Positions 51,045-60,576 of a stretch of 64,000 nucleotides of DNA are shown here, one piece after another. Position numbers and translations under genes: made by a program. Origin of the DNA: Paenibacillus tritici (GTDB taxonomy: Bacteria; Bacillota; Bacilli; Paenibacillales; Paenibacillaceae); assembly GCF_013204885.1 (NCBI RefSeq), contig NZ_JABMKX010000002.1, positions 1-64,000 of the forward strand. The letters are read 5' to 3'. Each line of letters begins with the position of its first letter. The stretch's first letter is position 1. The notes beneath the pieces are model-generated. The model had not been told where the DNA came from and ran no database searches. It saw only the letters and a program-made list of their open reading frames with translations.

Positions 51045-51938
51045 TCAGCCTTTGACCGCACCAATAATCACGCCGCGGGTCAGGTATTTCTGCATGAACG
51101 GCAGAACGAACAGCACGGGCACAATGCCTAGAACCGCCATCGCCATCCGCACGGCCGTGCTTGGCAGCGATACGGACTCCGCCCCCAGTACGTTGCCGGC
51201 CTGGCCGGAATTGAGGAATTGGATGTTGCTCATCAGCTGCATCAGCAGATTCTGAATGCCGTATAATTGCGGCTTAGATACAAAATATAGCGCATTGATC
51301 CAGTCATTCCAATAGGCCAGGCCCATGAACATCCCCACGGTAGCCATCACCGGCATGGACAGGGGAAGCATAATGCGGAAGAAGGTCCGCAGCTCCGAGG
51401 CCCCGTCGATCTGGGCGGCTTCGATAATCTCCAGCGGCACATTATTCTTGAAATAGTTGCGGACCAGCAGGACGTTGAAGCCGTTCGCCAGCAGATTGGG
51501 CAGAATCAGCGCCCACAGCGTATTTTTGATATGGAAATATTGGGTCCACATGATATACGAAGGCACGATCCCCCCGCTGAACAGCATGGTGAAGAAGACG
51601 ACGAACGCCAGCAGATTATGATATTTGAAATCGGACCGCGACATCGGATAAGCGAGCATACTTGTTATCAGCAGTCCAATAGCGGTTCCCAGGATCGTAA
51701 CCAGAAACGAGACGCCATAGGCTCTGATGAAGATGTACGCCGAGGACTTAATATACCGGTAGGCGTCAAGGCTTAGATGCTCCGGGAAAAAGCTGTACCC
51801 GTTGCGGATCAGAGTCGTCTCATTCGTGAACGAGGCAATGACAATCAGAAGGAAAGGTAAAAAAGCAAAAACTGTCAGCAGGAACATCACGACCGCAGAA
51901 AACACAGTAAACGTCCGTTCTCCTCTTGTTTGGATCAT
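51045..51938 (-). CDS. Carbohydrate ABC transporter permease (MsmG/YtcP type), locus 2
   Basis: A 297-residue permease with six membrane segments, the EAA loop EAAQIDGASELRTFFRIMLP and the terminal FMQKYLTRGVIIGAVKG that marks this subfamily. TAGGAGG precedes the ATG by eight bases. It begins 12 bp after the stop of its partner permease. Sequence is clearly paralogous to the permease at 28.6 kb but diverged, so the two importers probably carry different sugars. Confidence 0.9.
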   Translation of the reverse strand: MIQTRGERTFTVFSAVVMFLLTVFAFLPFLLIVIASFTNETTLIRNGYSFFPEHLSLDAYRYIKSSAYIFIRAYGVSFLVTILGTAIGLLITSMLAYPMSRSDFKYHNLLAFVVFFTMLFSGGIVPSYIMWTQYFHIKNTLWALILPNLLANGFNVLLVRNYFKNNVPLEIIEAAQIDGASELRTFFRIMLPLSMPVMATVGMFMGLAYWNDWINALYFVSKPQLYGIQNLLMQLMSNIQFLNSGQAGNVLGAESVSLPSTAVRMAMAVLGIVPVLFVLPFMQKYLTRGVIIGAVKG

Positions 51939-51950
51939 CTGTATTTCCTC

Positions 51951-52874
51951 CTAGAACAATGCGTTTTCTGGATTAACCTTCTTGACGATGGCATTAACCG
52001 TAAGCACCAGGGCAAAACCGACCAGCGACTGATACAGACCGGCTGCCGCCGACATTCCAATATCATTGAGCTGCATCAAGGCGCGGTAGACATACGTATC
52101 AATCGTCTGGGTCGTGCTGTACAACGCACCGGAGTTCATAGGCACCTGATAGAACAGGCCGAAGTCGGAGTTGAAAATCCGTCCCATGGACATCAGCACC
52201 AGCACGATGATCGTCGGCTTCAGCAGCGGCAAGGTAATCATGCGGATCTGCTTCAGCTTCCCGGCCCCGTCAATTTTGGCAGACTCGTAGATGCTCTTGT
52301 CGATGCCTGCAATAGAGGCGAAATAGATAATGGAACCGTAGCCTGCCGTCTTCCAGATCTGAATGAGTACCAGCAGGTAAGGCCAATATTTCGCCTCCGA
52401 ATACCAGTTAATCTCCGGAATCCCCAGCGGCCGCAGAATGGAATGATTCACGAAGCCGCTGTCGGCGTTCAGAAAGGCGAAGACGAGCAGCGAAAGCACG
52501 ACCATCGAGATCAGATTCGGAAGAATCAGTCCGGTCATGAACAGCTTGGAGTAAAGCTTGGTCAGCAGCTCCGACATCAGAATGGCGATGATAATTGAAA
52601 CTATGGTACCAAGCGCGATAAAGGCCAGATTGTACAAGAGCGTATTCCGGGTCATAATCCAGGCATCGCTGGTCTGGAACAGAAAGGTGAAGTTCTTGAA
52701 GCCGATCCAGTCACTGCCGAAGATGCCCTTCGCATAGTTAACATCCTTGAACGCGATGAACACCCCGAACATGGGGAAGTAGCTGTTGATGAGAAAGTAC
52801 AGCAGGCCCGGACCCGCCAGAATCAATAAAGGAAGTGTTTTTTTGAGCGGTTTAGATTTAGGTTTGGCTGTCAT
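51951..52874 (-). CDS. Carbohydrate ABC transporter permease (LplB type), locus 2
   Basis: A 307-residue permease with six membrane segments, the EAA loop ESAKIDGAGKLKQIRMITLP and the LplB-type end NAIVKKVNPENALF. GGAGGTGAATC precedes the ATG. It lies between the binding-protein gene and the second permease. Paralogue of the gene at 29.6 kb. Confidence 0.9.
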   Translation of the reverse strand: MTAKPKSKPLKKTLPLLILAGPGLLYFLINSYFPMFGVFIAFKDVNYAKGIFGSDWIGFKNFTFLFQTSDAWIMTRNTLLYNLAFIALGTIVSIIIAILMSELLTKLYSKLFMTGLILPNLISMVVLSLLVFAFLNADSGFVNHSILRPLGIPEINWYSEAKYWPYLLVLIQIWKTAGYGSIIYFASIAGIDKSIYESAKIDGAGKLKQIRMITLPLLKPTIIVLVLMSMGRIFNSDFGLFYQVPMNSGALYSTTQTIDTYVYRALMQLNDIGMSAAAGLYQSLVGFALVLTVNAIVKKVNPENALF

Positions 52875-52947
52875 GCCGGATTCACCTCCATTGCCGAAGG
52901 CAGAGCTTCCATAGCGGCTCTACCTTCAGCAGGCTTATTTAAGATTA

Positions 52948-54489
52948 CTATTTTTGCGCGGCAAGCCATTGATCCAGTTGTTGCTGCTTGCTGTCTATAA
53001 TGTCCTGCGCACCCGCATCCTTCAGCGCACTGTTGAACTTCGCAATAATGGTATCAGGGTCTACCGATCCGCTGACCAGTGCCGGCAGGAATTGACTCAC
53101 TACGTTGGTCACTGCACTCATCTGTGTCTTCACCTGGCCCTGGTCAAAGATAAATCCGAAGTATGGGGATCTGGCGGTATCCTTGTTCTCCTGGAGCTTC
53201 AGTTCCACATCTGACCAGTTGATTCCCTCCATCTGATACTGGAGTGACTCGGAGCCTACGATCCCGGAGCTGAGCATAGAGGTATAAGGAACCGTATTGG
53301 CGTCCATGCCCTCAGGGAATTTCACATGATGCTCATCCACCTTGAGGTAATCCTCCCCTTCGATTCCGAAAAGAATGGTGTTAATCAGCTCTTTGTCGGT
53401 GTACAGCAGGTTCAGGAACTTGACGGCAGCCTCTGTCTCCTTGGAGGTGCTGGAGACCATCCAGGTTACGGAGTTCACGGCACTGGTATCGAAGTAGAAC
53501 GGCGCGATCCGCTTGGTCTGAATGTTTTTCCCCACTTGCGCACTCAGCTGCTTGCCAACCTCCATACCGCTGTACCCTCCCAGGAAAGAGAAGCCGCGCC
53601 CGGAGGAGACCATCTCCATTGCTGTAATCGTCGTGGTCGCGGTATCCTTCTGCAAGTAGCCCGCATTGAACCACTCCCGCATCATCTGAATCCCGTTCTT
53701 GAACACATCGGATTCGTAGAAGTTCACGACCTTGCCGCTGTCCCCGATGACCACACCGACTCCGGTGGTATCGGTCAGGTAATCTACCTTGCTGGCACCC
53801 TTCATCCAGTTCACAAGTCCCGTATCTGTCGGGTTCACATTAATCGGGCCAAACGGAACTACATCCGGTGACTTCTTCTTCACAGCTGCGAAGACCGCAG
53901 GCAGATCCTCCACGGATTGGATCGAGTCAGCCGAGACTCCCGCGTCTGTCAGCATATCGGCGTTGAAGATAATATTGGTAGGCAGCGCCATGCCTTTATT
54001 CACAGGAATCCCGTAGATATGTCCATCCATCGTGGTGGTCTTGAGAATATCCGGACCGAAATCCTTGTCCAGAATGGCGGTCAGCTCCTTACCATGCTCG
54101 GGAAGCAGCTCTTCGAGCGGAGCTACCTGGCTCTTGGATACATAGTTGGAGAACTGTCCGAGCGTAGTGAAGACGTCCATTTTCTCCCCGCTCTGGAGCG
54201 CCAGGTTGACCTTCTGGGCATAATCCGCGGGACCGAAGAGCCGGAAATCTACTTTGACACCGATCTTCTCGGTTGTAATGGCATTGATCGCATTCGTCAC
54301 CTTGCTCAGATCATCGGGAATCCTGTTGAAGGACGGCAAGGCAAACACAATCTCAGCTACCTTGGCCTTAGCTTCTGTATTCCCGGAACCCTCGGATGCT
54401 GTATTGGAATTACCGCCGCAGGCGGAGAGCAGAGAACCGCAGATTACCATAGACAACAGCAGTGAACCTAACCCCTTTTTATTCTTCAT
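52948..54489 (-). CDS. Sugar ABC transporter substrate-binding lipoprotein, locus 2
   Basis: A 513-residue lipoprotein with lipobox LLSAC (lipid cysteine C24 from ATG 54489) and a short Gly/Asn/Ser linker. The mature protein is of the large LplA-like class (NATVTTEKIGVKVDFRLFGPADYAQKVNLALQSG-type segment, seen as FGPADYAQKVNLALQSG). ATG 54489 sits seven bases after AGGAGG; ATG 54495 is too close. First gene of the locus 2 transporter operon, with no ATPase gene. The cargo is unknown; the nearby sucrose phosphorylase hints at glucosides. Confidence 0.9.
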   Translation of the reverse strand: MKNKKGLGSLLLSMVICGSLLSACGGNSNTASEGSGNTEAKAKVAEIVFALPSFNRIPDDLSKVTNAINAITTEKIGVKVDFRLFGPADYAQKVNLALQSGEKMDVFTTLGQFSNYVSKSQVAPLEELLPEHGKELTAILDKDFGPDILKTTTMDGHIYGIPVNKGMALPTNIIFNADMLTDAGVSADSIQSVEDLPAVFAAVKKKSPDVVPFGPINVNPTDTGLVNWMKGASKVDYLTDTTGVGVVIGDSGKVVNFYESDVFKNGIQMMREWFNAGYLQKDTATTTITAMEMVSSGRGFSFLGGYSGMEVGKQLSAQVGKNIQTKRIAPFYFDTSAVNSVTWMVSSTSKETEAAVKFLNLLYTDKELINTILFGIEGEDYLKVDEHHVKFPEGMDANTVPYTSMLSSGIVGSESLQYQMEGINWSDVELKLQENKDTARSPYFGFIFDQGQVKTQMSAVTNVVSQFLPALVSGSVDPDTIIAKFNSALKDAGAQDIIDSKQQQLDQWLAAQK

Positions 54490-54641
54490 GATCATGCCTC
54501 CTGTTCTATATTTACATTCTCATTGTACTGGTCCTGGAGGGGGGCGGGCTTTCAATAATACGGGCTGTTTTTATAAAAAAACGTACTACAGTGTGATTCT
54601 CTGGCGGGCGGCGAGACCGCCCTGCTTCGGCCAAGCAAACA

Positions 54642-54822
54642 AGTGGAAAAAGGTAGCTTAGTTTCTCCATTTCTACGGATGATGCCCAAGCAAGTGGAAA
54701 AACAGCAACTATGATTAGCATTTTTTCAACTTTGCAGGAAATGCCGTGAATGAAGTGTTGTTTATCCAACTCTTCCTCCGCCAGCGGCCATCCGTTCTGC
54801 AACAACTGTATAAAATCCAACT
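54642..54822. repeat. 183-bp MITE-like element, copy 3 (181 bp)
   Basis: It begins AGTGGAAAAAGGTAGCTTA and ends CTGTATAAAATCCAACT, with internal AAGTGGAAAAACAGCAACTA and GAAGTGTTGTTTATCCAAC. It is collinear with 11968-12150 and 14451-14633, more diverged than those two are from each other. It lies between the locus 2 binding-protein gene and the AraC regulator; no gene is seen in 54490-54876. Confidence 0.75.
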
Positions 54823-54835
54823 AAAAACCTGTACA

Positions 54836-54878
54836 GCAAGAAGCTCCGCTTCTCTTGGAAAAAGCGGAGCTTCCTGCT
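54836..54878 (-). terminator. Stem-loop at the end of the AraC regulator gene
   Basis: GAAGCTCCGCTT pairs with AAGCGGAGCTTC, extended by AGC/GCT, and overlaps the stop codon. The T run after it is poor, so strength is uncertain. Confidence 0.55.
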
Positions 54879-56472
54879 ATAGAGCGGCCTTGTGCTTGGC
54901 ACGATAGGCGGCCGGTGTTTCGCCGGTCCATTTTTTGAATACTGTCGAGAAATAAGAAATCGTATCAAACCCGGTATCCATCGCGATCTCCCCTATACTG
55001 GCCGTACTCTCCAGGAGCATCTGCTTCGCCGCCCGGATGCGGCAGTCGTTCAAATACTCCTTGACCGTCTGCCCGGTCCCGTTCTTGAAGACCTTCGCCA
55101 GATAATCCGCTGTCAGATAGACGCTTGCGGCAACATCCTCACGGCTGAGGTCTTGAGTATAGTGGTCCTGGATGAAACGTTTGGCCCGCTCGACTACGCC
55201 TTCCGACTGCAGCACTTCCCGGATGGAATCCACCGTCTTCTCCGTAAGCGCCTGCGCCCACTTCATGAAGTCGAACACACTGCTCTCTGCATCCTGGGCC
55301 AATTGCTGGCTAAGTTCATCCGCAAACAGCCGGTGTGCCTGAATATGGTGGCGGGAGAGCAGCGAATAGACTACCTGAAGCAGATCTTCCCGGATGGCAT
55401 GGAGGGTGGCCGAATCCAGCTTGTTCCGGCTGGTCAGCAGCTCCAGCTCCTTCTTCAGCCGGTTCACAATCTGCGCCTTCTCCTTCTGGACGAACAGCAG
55501 GGTGAACAGCTCGGTATCCAGGGTGTAGCGCTCGGTAAGATCCACATGGAAGGGCTCGTTCGGCAAGTGCACCCTTCCCCTGAAAATAAGATTCGACTCA
55601 TCCGCCTGCTCCAGCTCCGCCTTAAGCTGCGAGAGGCCGGAGATGGCTGCTCCCTCACTGAAATAGCAGGTGGCGGTACACTTCAGGTAATGTCTGCTGA
55701 GCCGAATAATCTCTCCGGCACTCGCCTCCAGCCATTTCCTATCCACCCGGCTCTCGGCAAGGACCGCATTGTAGAACACCTTATCGACCTGGTAGGCGAT
55801 GATCCGCCCTCCGCTCACCTGGCTGCTGAGAATTTCGGAGACGAGGTTCGAGAGCGCGTAATGGAAAATACTCTCGTCCCACTCCCGTTCAATCTGGGAG
55901 CGGGGGACGCTAATCAGCAGCAGCCTATAATCCGCCTGTACGGAGACAGGCAGCTCGCGCTTCTGCACTTCACTCTGAATAAGCTGGATTCGGGGAGATA
56001 TCGCCGCTGTCAGGACCTCACTCCAGAAGCTCCGTTCCAGCAGATCCTGATTCTTGAGCCAGGCCTGACCCATTTTGCTGTATTCGCCCATCATGATTTT
56101 GTTCTTCAGCGTATCCATGGACTTGCGCAGGGCCGCCTCCAGCTCCTGCTTGTCCAGCGGCTTGACCAGATAAGAGTCTGCGTCATACGAGATGGCCTTG
56201 GAGGCGAAGCTGAAGCTCTCATGACAGGTCAGGAAGATGAACCCGCCTTCATATTGGCGGTCTCTCGCCCACTGGATCATATCAATCCCTGAGCCGCGCG
56301 GCATCTCGATATCGCAGATGATCAGATCCGGCTCGGCCTGCCCGAATAACTGCTTCGCATCCTGTATATTATGGGCGGCCTGCACTTCCGTAATCCCGAA
56401 TTCCTCCCAATTGACAATCCTGCGCAGGGCTTCTACGGTTGGAATATCATCATCAATTAACATACAACGCAT
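54877..56472 (-). CDS. YesN-type AraC-family response regulator, locus 2
   Basis: A 531-residue regulator: receiver domain (1-120, D7/D8/D9 pocket, phospho-acceptor D54 in LIICDIEMPRGSG, K near 104 in YLVKPLDK), a long middle region with helical stretches, and two AraC helix-turn-helix motifs at the C-terminus (LSREDVAASVYLTADYLAKVF and IGEIAMDTGFDTISYFSTVFKK, shown in part). AAGGGGG before ATG 56472 decides the start over the longer frame to 56523. The kinase stop is only two bases upstream. Likely controls the adjacent ABC operon. Confidence 0.9.
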   Translation of the reverse strand: MRCMLIDDDIPTVEALRRIVNWEEFGITEVQAAHNIQDAKQLFGQAEPDLIICDIEMPRGSGIDMIQWARDRQYEGGFIFLTCHESFSFASKAISYDADSYLVKPLDKQELEAALRKSMDTLKNKIMMGEYSKMGQAWLKNQDLLERSFWSEVLTAAISPRIQLIQSEVQKRELPVSVQADYRLLLISVPRSQIEREWDESIFHYALSNLVSEILSSQVSGGRIIAYQVDKVFYNAVLAESRVDRKWLEASAGEIIRLSRHYLKCTATCYFSEGAAISGLSQLKAELEQADESNLIFRGRVHLPNEPFHVDLTERYTLDTELFTLLFVQKEKAQIVNRLKKELELLTSRNKLDSATLHAIREDLLQVVYSLLSRHHIQAHRLFADELSQQLAQDAESSVFDFMKWAQALTEKTVDSIREVLQSEGVVERAKRFIQDHYTQDLSREDVAASVYLTADYLAKVFKNGTGQTVKEYLNDCRIRAAKQMLLESTASIGEIAMDTGFDTISYFSTVFKKWTGETPAAYRAKHKAAL

Positions 56473-56474
56473 AG

Positions 56475-58187
56475 TTATCCCCCTTCTAATATGGGCTGGT
56501 CCAACCGGTTGACAGGTATCCATAGCTCTACTCTTGCGCCTGTAGACTCTACATTGGACAGCTTCAGCAGATTATCGCGTTTGTAGAGCAGCTTGAGGGT
56601 TTTGCGGATATTGGCGATTCCGACCCGGCCTCCATCCTCCGTCACCTGTATGGTCTCCGGCGAATTCAGCCATTCGGCAGTGAAGCCCGCTCCGTTATCC
56701 TCAATCACAATACTGACACCCGGGCTTCCGTCCCTAGTCTCTATCCGCACCCGGATGAAGATGGACAGCATCTCCTGAACGAACATCGCGTGCTTGAATG
56801 TATTCTCCACAAAGGTCTGAATCATGAATTGCGGAATCGGTACCTGCCGGGCTTCCTCCTGGATCTCGATCATGAAGAAAATTTGGTCCGGGTAACGAAT
56901 CTCCTGCATCCGGATATAATTCTCAGTGTGGCGGATCTCTTCCTCCATCGTAACTTCCATCAGCCCGCCTCTGAACATATAGCGGAGGTGTTCCGACAGA
57001 CAGTGGATCAGGCGCCGGATTTCTTCATTCTTATTCTGGTAGGTTAAGCTGGTGATCGTCGAGATCGCATTCAGGAAGAAATGGGGCCTGATCTGCATCT
57101 GCAGATATTTGATCTCTGCGCGGCTGATCTCGATCTGTTCTTCATAGGACTGAATCTTCAGATCCTTAATTTCACTGACCATGGATTCCAGCGCATGGAA
57201 CAGCTTCATGAATTCCAGGGAGTACGGTGTATTCTGGGGAATCTGGTATTCCAGCTGGCCCTGCTCGACGGCCTTGGCCGCCTTCACCAGCTCCAGAATC
57301 GGCCTCAGCACATCCCGGGTCAAGAATCTCAGCACCAGCGGTACAACGATTGCCGAGAGCACCGCCAGCAAGGCGATCCCCCACTGAATAAGCTGGAGGC
57401 CCGAGAACAAGCCGCCCTTGGGGACCATATTGGTCATCCGGCCAAACTCGCCGATCGGTTCGGACACAATCAGGAAGCTACGCTGATGTTGCTTAGTTAA
57501 GCTCTCCAGGGTTGTGTCCGCCTCATTCAGGGAAATATTATTGGCCGCCAGTATAGTCCCCTCAGCATCACTCAGTACATACCGGTTCTGATCATTGGCC
57601 CCTCTGTCTACCATAGATAACAGGTTGTCCGCCTTCACCAGGGTTCCGAAGCTAACGCCTGAATAGGTAATGTACTTGAACATATAATATTCACCCTGGA
57701 TCTGGAACACCTTCCATTCCCCGCTTTGCGCTGCCGGAGCCGTATCGAACTTGTGTATATTCAGAAAATCAACCAGAGCCAGCTTATCCCCTGACTCCAT
57801 CCGGCTGTTGAACTGCTCCAGCACCAGTTCTCCCGAGAGTCTGATGAACATGCCATCACTGGCATAACCGCCGGCCATTTTCGCCTGCAGGTTGGTTTTG
57901 AGCTGCTGGACCTTGAAATACCGGCTGCTCTCATCCATACCCGCTGTATTCACTGCGGCATCTATATTATGGTCGAACACCTCGATCAGATCCTTGGAGA
58001 AATTGTTGAAGTTGTTATGAATATTCGCCTGATAGAGGGCAAGTGTATTCCGCGAGCTGGTCAGCGCATTACTTCGCACCACCTCCAGGGAGTATATATT
58101 GCTCAGAACCAGGATGGACAGCAGGATCACAAGAATCACGGTCATCTGCATCGAAAATTTGAATACGATACTGTTCGTTCGGATCAT
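56475..58187 (-). CDS. YesM-type sensor histidine kinase, locus 2
   Basis: A 570-residue kinase: transmembrane segment (MQMTVILVILLSILVLSNIY), an extracellular sensor of about 250 residues, a second segment (IQWGIALLAVLSAIVVPLVL), HAMP, the box IRPHFFLNAISTITSL with phospho-His 369, and an ATPase domain (VENTFKHAMF, DNGAGFTAEW, RVGIANIRKTL). AAGGAGGAGGC precedes ATG 58187 (MIRTNS). Cognate of the regulator that follows. Order is kinase then regulator, the reverse of locus 1. Confidence 0.9.
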   Translation of the reverse strand: MIRTNSIVFKFSMQMTVILVILLSILVLSNIYSLEVVRSNALTSSRNTLALYQANIHNNFNNFSKDLIEVFDHNIDAAVNTAGMDESSRYFKVQQLKTNLQAKMAGGYASDGMFIRLSGELVLEQFNSRMESGDKLALVDFLNIHKFDTAPAAQSGEWKVFQIQGEYYMFKYITYSGVSFGTLVKADNLLSMVDRGANDQNRYVLSDAEGTILAANNISLNEADTTLESLTKQHQRSFLIVSEPIGEFGRMTNMVPKGGLFSGLQLIQWGIALLAVLSAIVVPLVLRFLTRDVLRPILELVKAAKAVEQGQLEYQIPQNTPYSLEFMKLFHALESMVSEIKDLKIQSYEEQIEISRAEIKYLQMQIRPHFFLNAISTITSLTYQNKNEEIRRLIHCLSEHLRYMFRGGLMEVTMEEEIRHTENYIRMQEIRYPDQIFFMIEIQEEARQVPIPQFMIQTFVENTFKHAMFVQEMLSIFIRVRIETRDGSPGVSIVIEDNGAGFTAEWLNSPETIQVTEDGGRVGIANIRKTLKLLYKRDNLLKLSNVESTGARVELWIPVNRLDQPILEGG

Positions 58188-58220
58188 CCCCGCCTCCTCC
58201 TTCCCCCCGGAATTCAGCAA

Positions 58221-58261
58221 GCCCCTGAAGCCGATTCGTTCTCAATCGGGCCCAGGGGCGT
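58221..58261 (-). terminator. Strong stem-loop between esterase and kinase genes
   Basis: CCCCTG and CAGGGG enclose CCGATT/AATCGG, a long GC-rich hairpin. On the minus strand no T run follows, so it may be an attenuator, a processing site or a weak terminator. Confidence 0.5.
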
Positions 58262-58280
58262 GCAAGTATGTGATTTGTAG

Positions 58281-59072
58281 TTAATTATCCGCCCACTCCA
58301 GCGCAGCTTCAATGTGCTTATCCCAGTACTCCCAGTTGTGGTCTCCCGGGCCTTCCACATAGTGGTGTCCTACTTGCTCCGCTTCCAGGAACTGATGGAA
58401 CCGGCGGTTCACATCCAACAGCATATCCTCTGTTCCGCAGGCCATATACAGCTTCGGCAGCGCAAGTCCCTTCGTCTTCACATCCAGCACAAGCTGCTCC
58501 GGGTCTTTATCACTGCCAAGCAGCCGGCTTAAATCACCGAACACACTTGCGTAGTAGGAATAGCTGGCGATGCCATCATTATAGTCCGGGGGAATGCCCG
58601 CAATCCGGTAAGGGATCAGCGCTGAGGACAATGCAATAATCCTGCCGAATTGCTCCGCATACTTCAGGCCGTTGCGGATCGCTCCGTAGCCGCCCATGGA
58701 TAAACCGCCGAGCCAGGTATCCTCGCGCGCCGCAGACAGCGGGAACAGCCTGCGCGTGAACTCTACCAGTTCCCTGCCGACGTATTCACCGTAGAATGCG
58801 TCTCTGTTCTCATCATCCACATAGAATCCATTCTCACCGGCAGGCATAAATACCGCAATCTGATATCTGTCCGACAGCTCCCTGATCCGTGAGAAGCTCA
58901 TCCAATCATTCTGGCTCCCGGAGAAGCCGTGCAGCAGATAGAGCGATCTTAAGGGCTGGCCCGACCATACCGGCAGCCCCAGGCCCTCAGGCAGATCCAG
59001 CGGCAATAACGCATTGAACGTCACTTCCCGCTTCAGACATTGCGATTGCAGGCTTATTTGCAGTGTAGCCAT
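58281..59072 (-). CDS. Alpha/beta hydrolase, esterase D/tributyrin-esterase type
   Basis: A 263-residue esterase. The nucleophile elbow GGLSMGGYG places serine at S125, YLLHGFSGSQNDW (about residues 46-58) is the oxyanion-side segment, and the triad histidine is in EGPGDHNWEYWDKHIE near the C-terminus. Such enzymes (FrmB/YbbA-like) hydrolyse short acyl esters, including acetylated sugars. ATG 59072 follows AGGGGG at suitable spacing. It lies 27 bp after the sucrose phosphorylase gene, so it may deacylate substrates of that pathway. No signal peptide. Confidence 0.87.
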   Translation of the reverse strand: MATLQISLQSQCLKREVTFNALLPLDLPEGLGLPVWSGQPLRSLYLLHGFSGSQNDWMSFSRIRELSDRYQIAVFMPAGENGFYVDDENRDAFYGEYVGRELVEFTRRLFPLSAAREDTWLGGLSMGGYGAIRNGLKYAEQFGRIIALSSALIPYRIAGIPPDYNDGIASYSYYASVFGDLSRLLGSDKDPEQLVLDVKTKGLALPKLYMACGTEDMLLDVNRRFHQFLEAEQVGHHYVEGPGDHNWEYWDKHIEAALEWADN

Positions 59073-59099
59073 AATCATTCCCCCTTAACAGGATTCGAA

Positions 59100-60566
59100 T
59101 TAGACGCGGTAAACCGCTTCCTGTCCTTGCTCATCCACATATTCAATCACGGTCTGGTAATTCTGCAGGTCAATGAACAGCCGGCAATAGTCTCCGCCTT
59201 GCTCCCACATCAGCCGGATCTCATGGTCTGGCGCCTCCAGCACCCGGAACGTTCCTCCGAAGGCACTGTAGGTATTGCGGAAACGAATCAGCTTCATCAG
59301 CCGCTGCACCACCTCCCGCTGAGTATCTGCTTCAATCTCCTCCAGCGTATAGTTATGGCGGTTGATCTCCCGTCCTTCACCCGTCAAGGCTACCTGCTCC
59401 AGATCATTGCTGCCGGCCAGCAGGCCCACATAATAGACCTGCGGGATTCCCGGTGCGAAGAATTGAATCGCCCGGGCCGCCAGATAAGCATCGTCATCTT
59501 CATTCAGTGCGCTGTAATACGTGCAGCGGATCTGATGGACATCGAAGCCGTCCGGGGCCTTATGCTCCTCCGACAGAATCAGGCTCAGGTTCGCCCCCCG
59601 CTCCACGCAGAGATCCACCAGCTTCTGTGCTTCCTTCGTATCAATCAGATCATCCATATCCGGCTTCACCGGAACGCCGTCGTGACAATCCAGCATCGTG
59701 AACTGCTTATGCGGGCGGGTCTGCAGATAGGAGTACAGCTCCTTATTGGATCTGCCGGTCAGTGCCTCAAGCACCCGGTAGGGCAGGATGAAGTCGTAGA
59801 TCCAGCAGCCGTATTCAGATAGCTTGTTCTGGATACTGTGATGGGCATGTACCTCAGGCAGCAGCTCTATATCCAACGAATCCGCCATTGCTTTGATCCA
59901 GTCCAGAAATTCGTAAATCTCCGGCTCCACAAAAAAACAGCTGGTGCCCAGCTTCTTGATCACATATCCCACCGCATCCAGCCGGACGATCTTGACATTC
60001 TGCGCTTTGAAATTCTCGAAGAACCGCTGCAGCAGCTCCCGGGTAAGCGGTGAATGGATATCGAGATCAATTTGCTCGGAGGGATCGGTTTTGCCAAAGG
60101 TTGTCCAGACCTTCTCTTCCCCGCTTCCCGGGGTGGAGTAGGTGGAATAAGGCAGAGGCCGCCGCAGGAACATCTTCGCAATATCTTCCTGGACAGGCTG
60201 GCCGTCCGCCCATATTTTGTCCAGGGTGATGAATAAATCGGCATACTCCGAAGCCCGTCCCTTCTCCAGGAAGTCCTGGAAATAAGGCGATTGCCTGGAG
60301 ATATGATTCACCATCAGGTCCACCAGCACATCGAATTCTTCCCCTATGCTGCGGATATCCTCCCACGTGCCGAACTCCGGCTCTATCTCCAGATATGTCA
60401 GCGGAGCGAACCCGCGGTCCCCGGAGGAAGGAAAGGGCGGCAGAATATGAATTCCGCCTGCAAACAGATCAGCGAACGGCCCGCGCAGCACCTGATGAAG
60501 CTGCTTCAGGTCGCCGCCCAGCGAATCGGGATAGGTAATCAATTGGACTTGATTCTTCAGTGTCAT
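59100..60566 (-). CDS. gtfA: Sucrose phosphorylase-family GH13 enzyme
   Basis: A 488-residue GH13 subfamily 18 glucosyl phosphorylase. SSGDRGFAPLTYLEIEPEFG (about residues 47-66), the nucleophile D197 (IVRLDAVGYV), the acid/base E238 (LLPEVHAHH) and LDCHDGVPVKPDMDDL match sucrose phosphorylases, which split sucrose with phosphate into glucose 1-phosphate and fructose. Related members prefer sucrose 6-phosphate or glucosylglycerate/glycerol. A PfkB sugar kinase gene ends 10 bp upstream, consistent with phosphorylation of released fructose. The exact acceptor cannot be set from sequence. Confidence 0.88.
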   Translation of the reverse strand: MTLKNQVQLITYPDSLGGDLKQLHQVLRGPFADLFAGGIHILPPFPSSGDRGFAPLTYLEIEPEFGTWEDIRSIGEEFDVLVDLMVNHISRQSPYFQDFLEKGRASEYADLFITLDKIWADGQPVQEDIAKMFLRRPLPYSTYSTPGSGEEKVWTTFGKTDPSEQIDLDIHSPLTRELLQRFFENFKAQNVKIVRLDAVGYVIKKLGTSCFFVEPEIYEFLDWIKAMADSLDIELLPEVHAHHSIQNKLSEYGCWIYDFILPYRVLEALTGRSNKELYSYLQTRPHKQFTMLDCHDGVPVKPDMDDLIDTKEAQKLVDLCVERGANLSLILSEEHKAPDGFDVHQIRCTYYSALNEDDDAYLAARAIQFFAPGIPQVYYVGLLAGSNDLEQVALTGEGREINRHNYTLEEIEADTQREVVQRLMKLIRFRNTYSAFGGTFRVLEAPDHEIRLMWEQGGDYCRLFIDLQNYQTVIEYVDEQGQEAVYRV

Positions 60567-60576
60567 CTTCTTCCTC

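Noticed and set aside
54892..56292. A 466-codon plus-strand open frame opposite the AraC response regulator of locus 2.
   Set aside because: It is the antisense shadow of a clear regulator with receiver and AraC motifs; the antisense product matches nothing recognisable.
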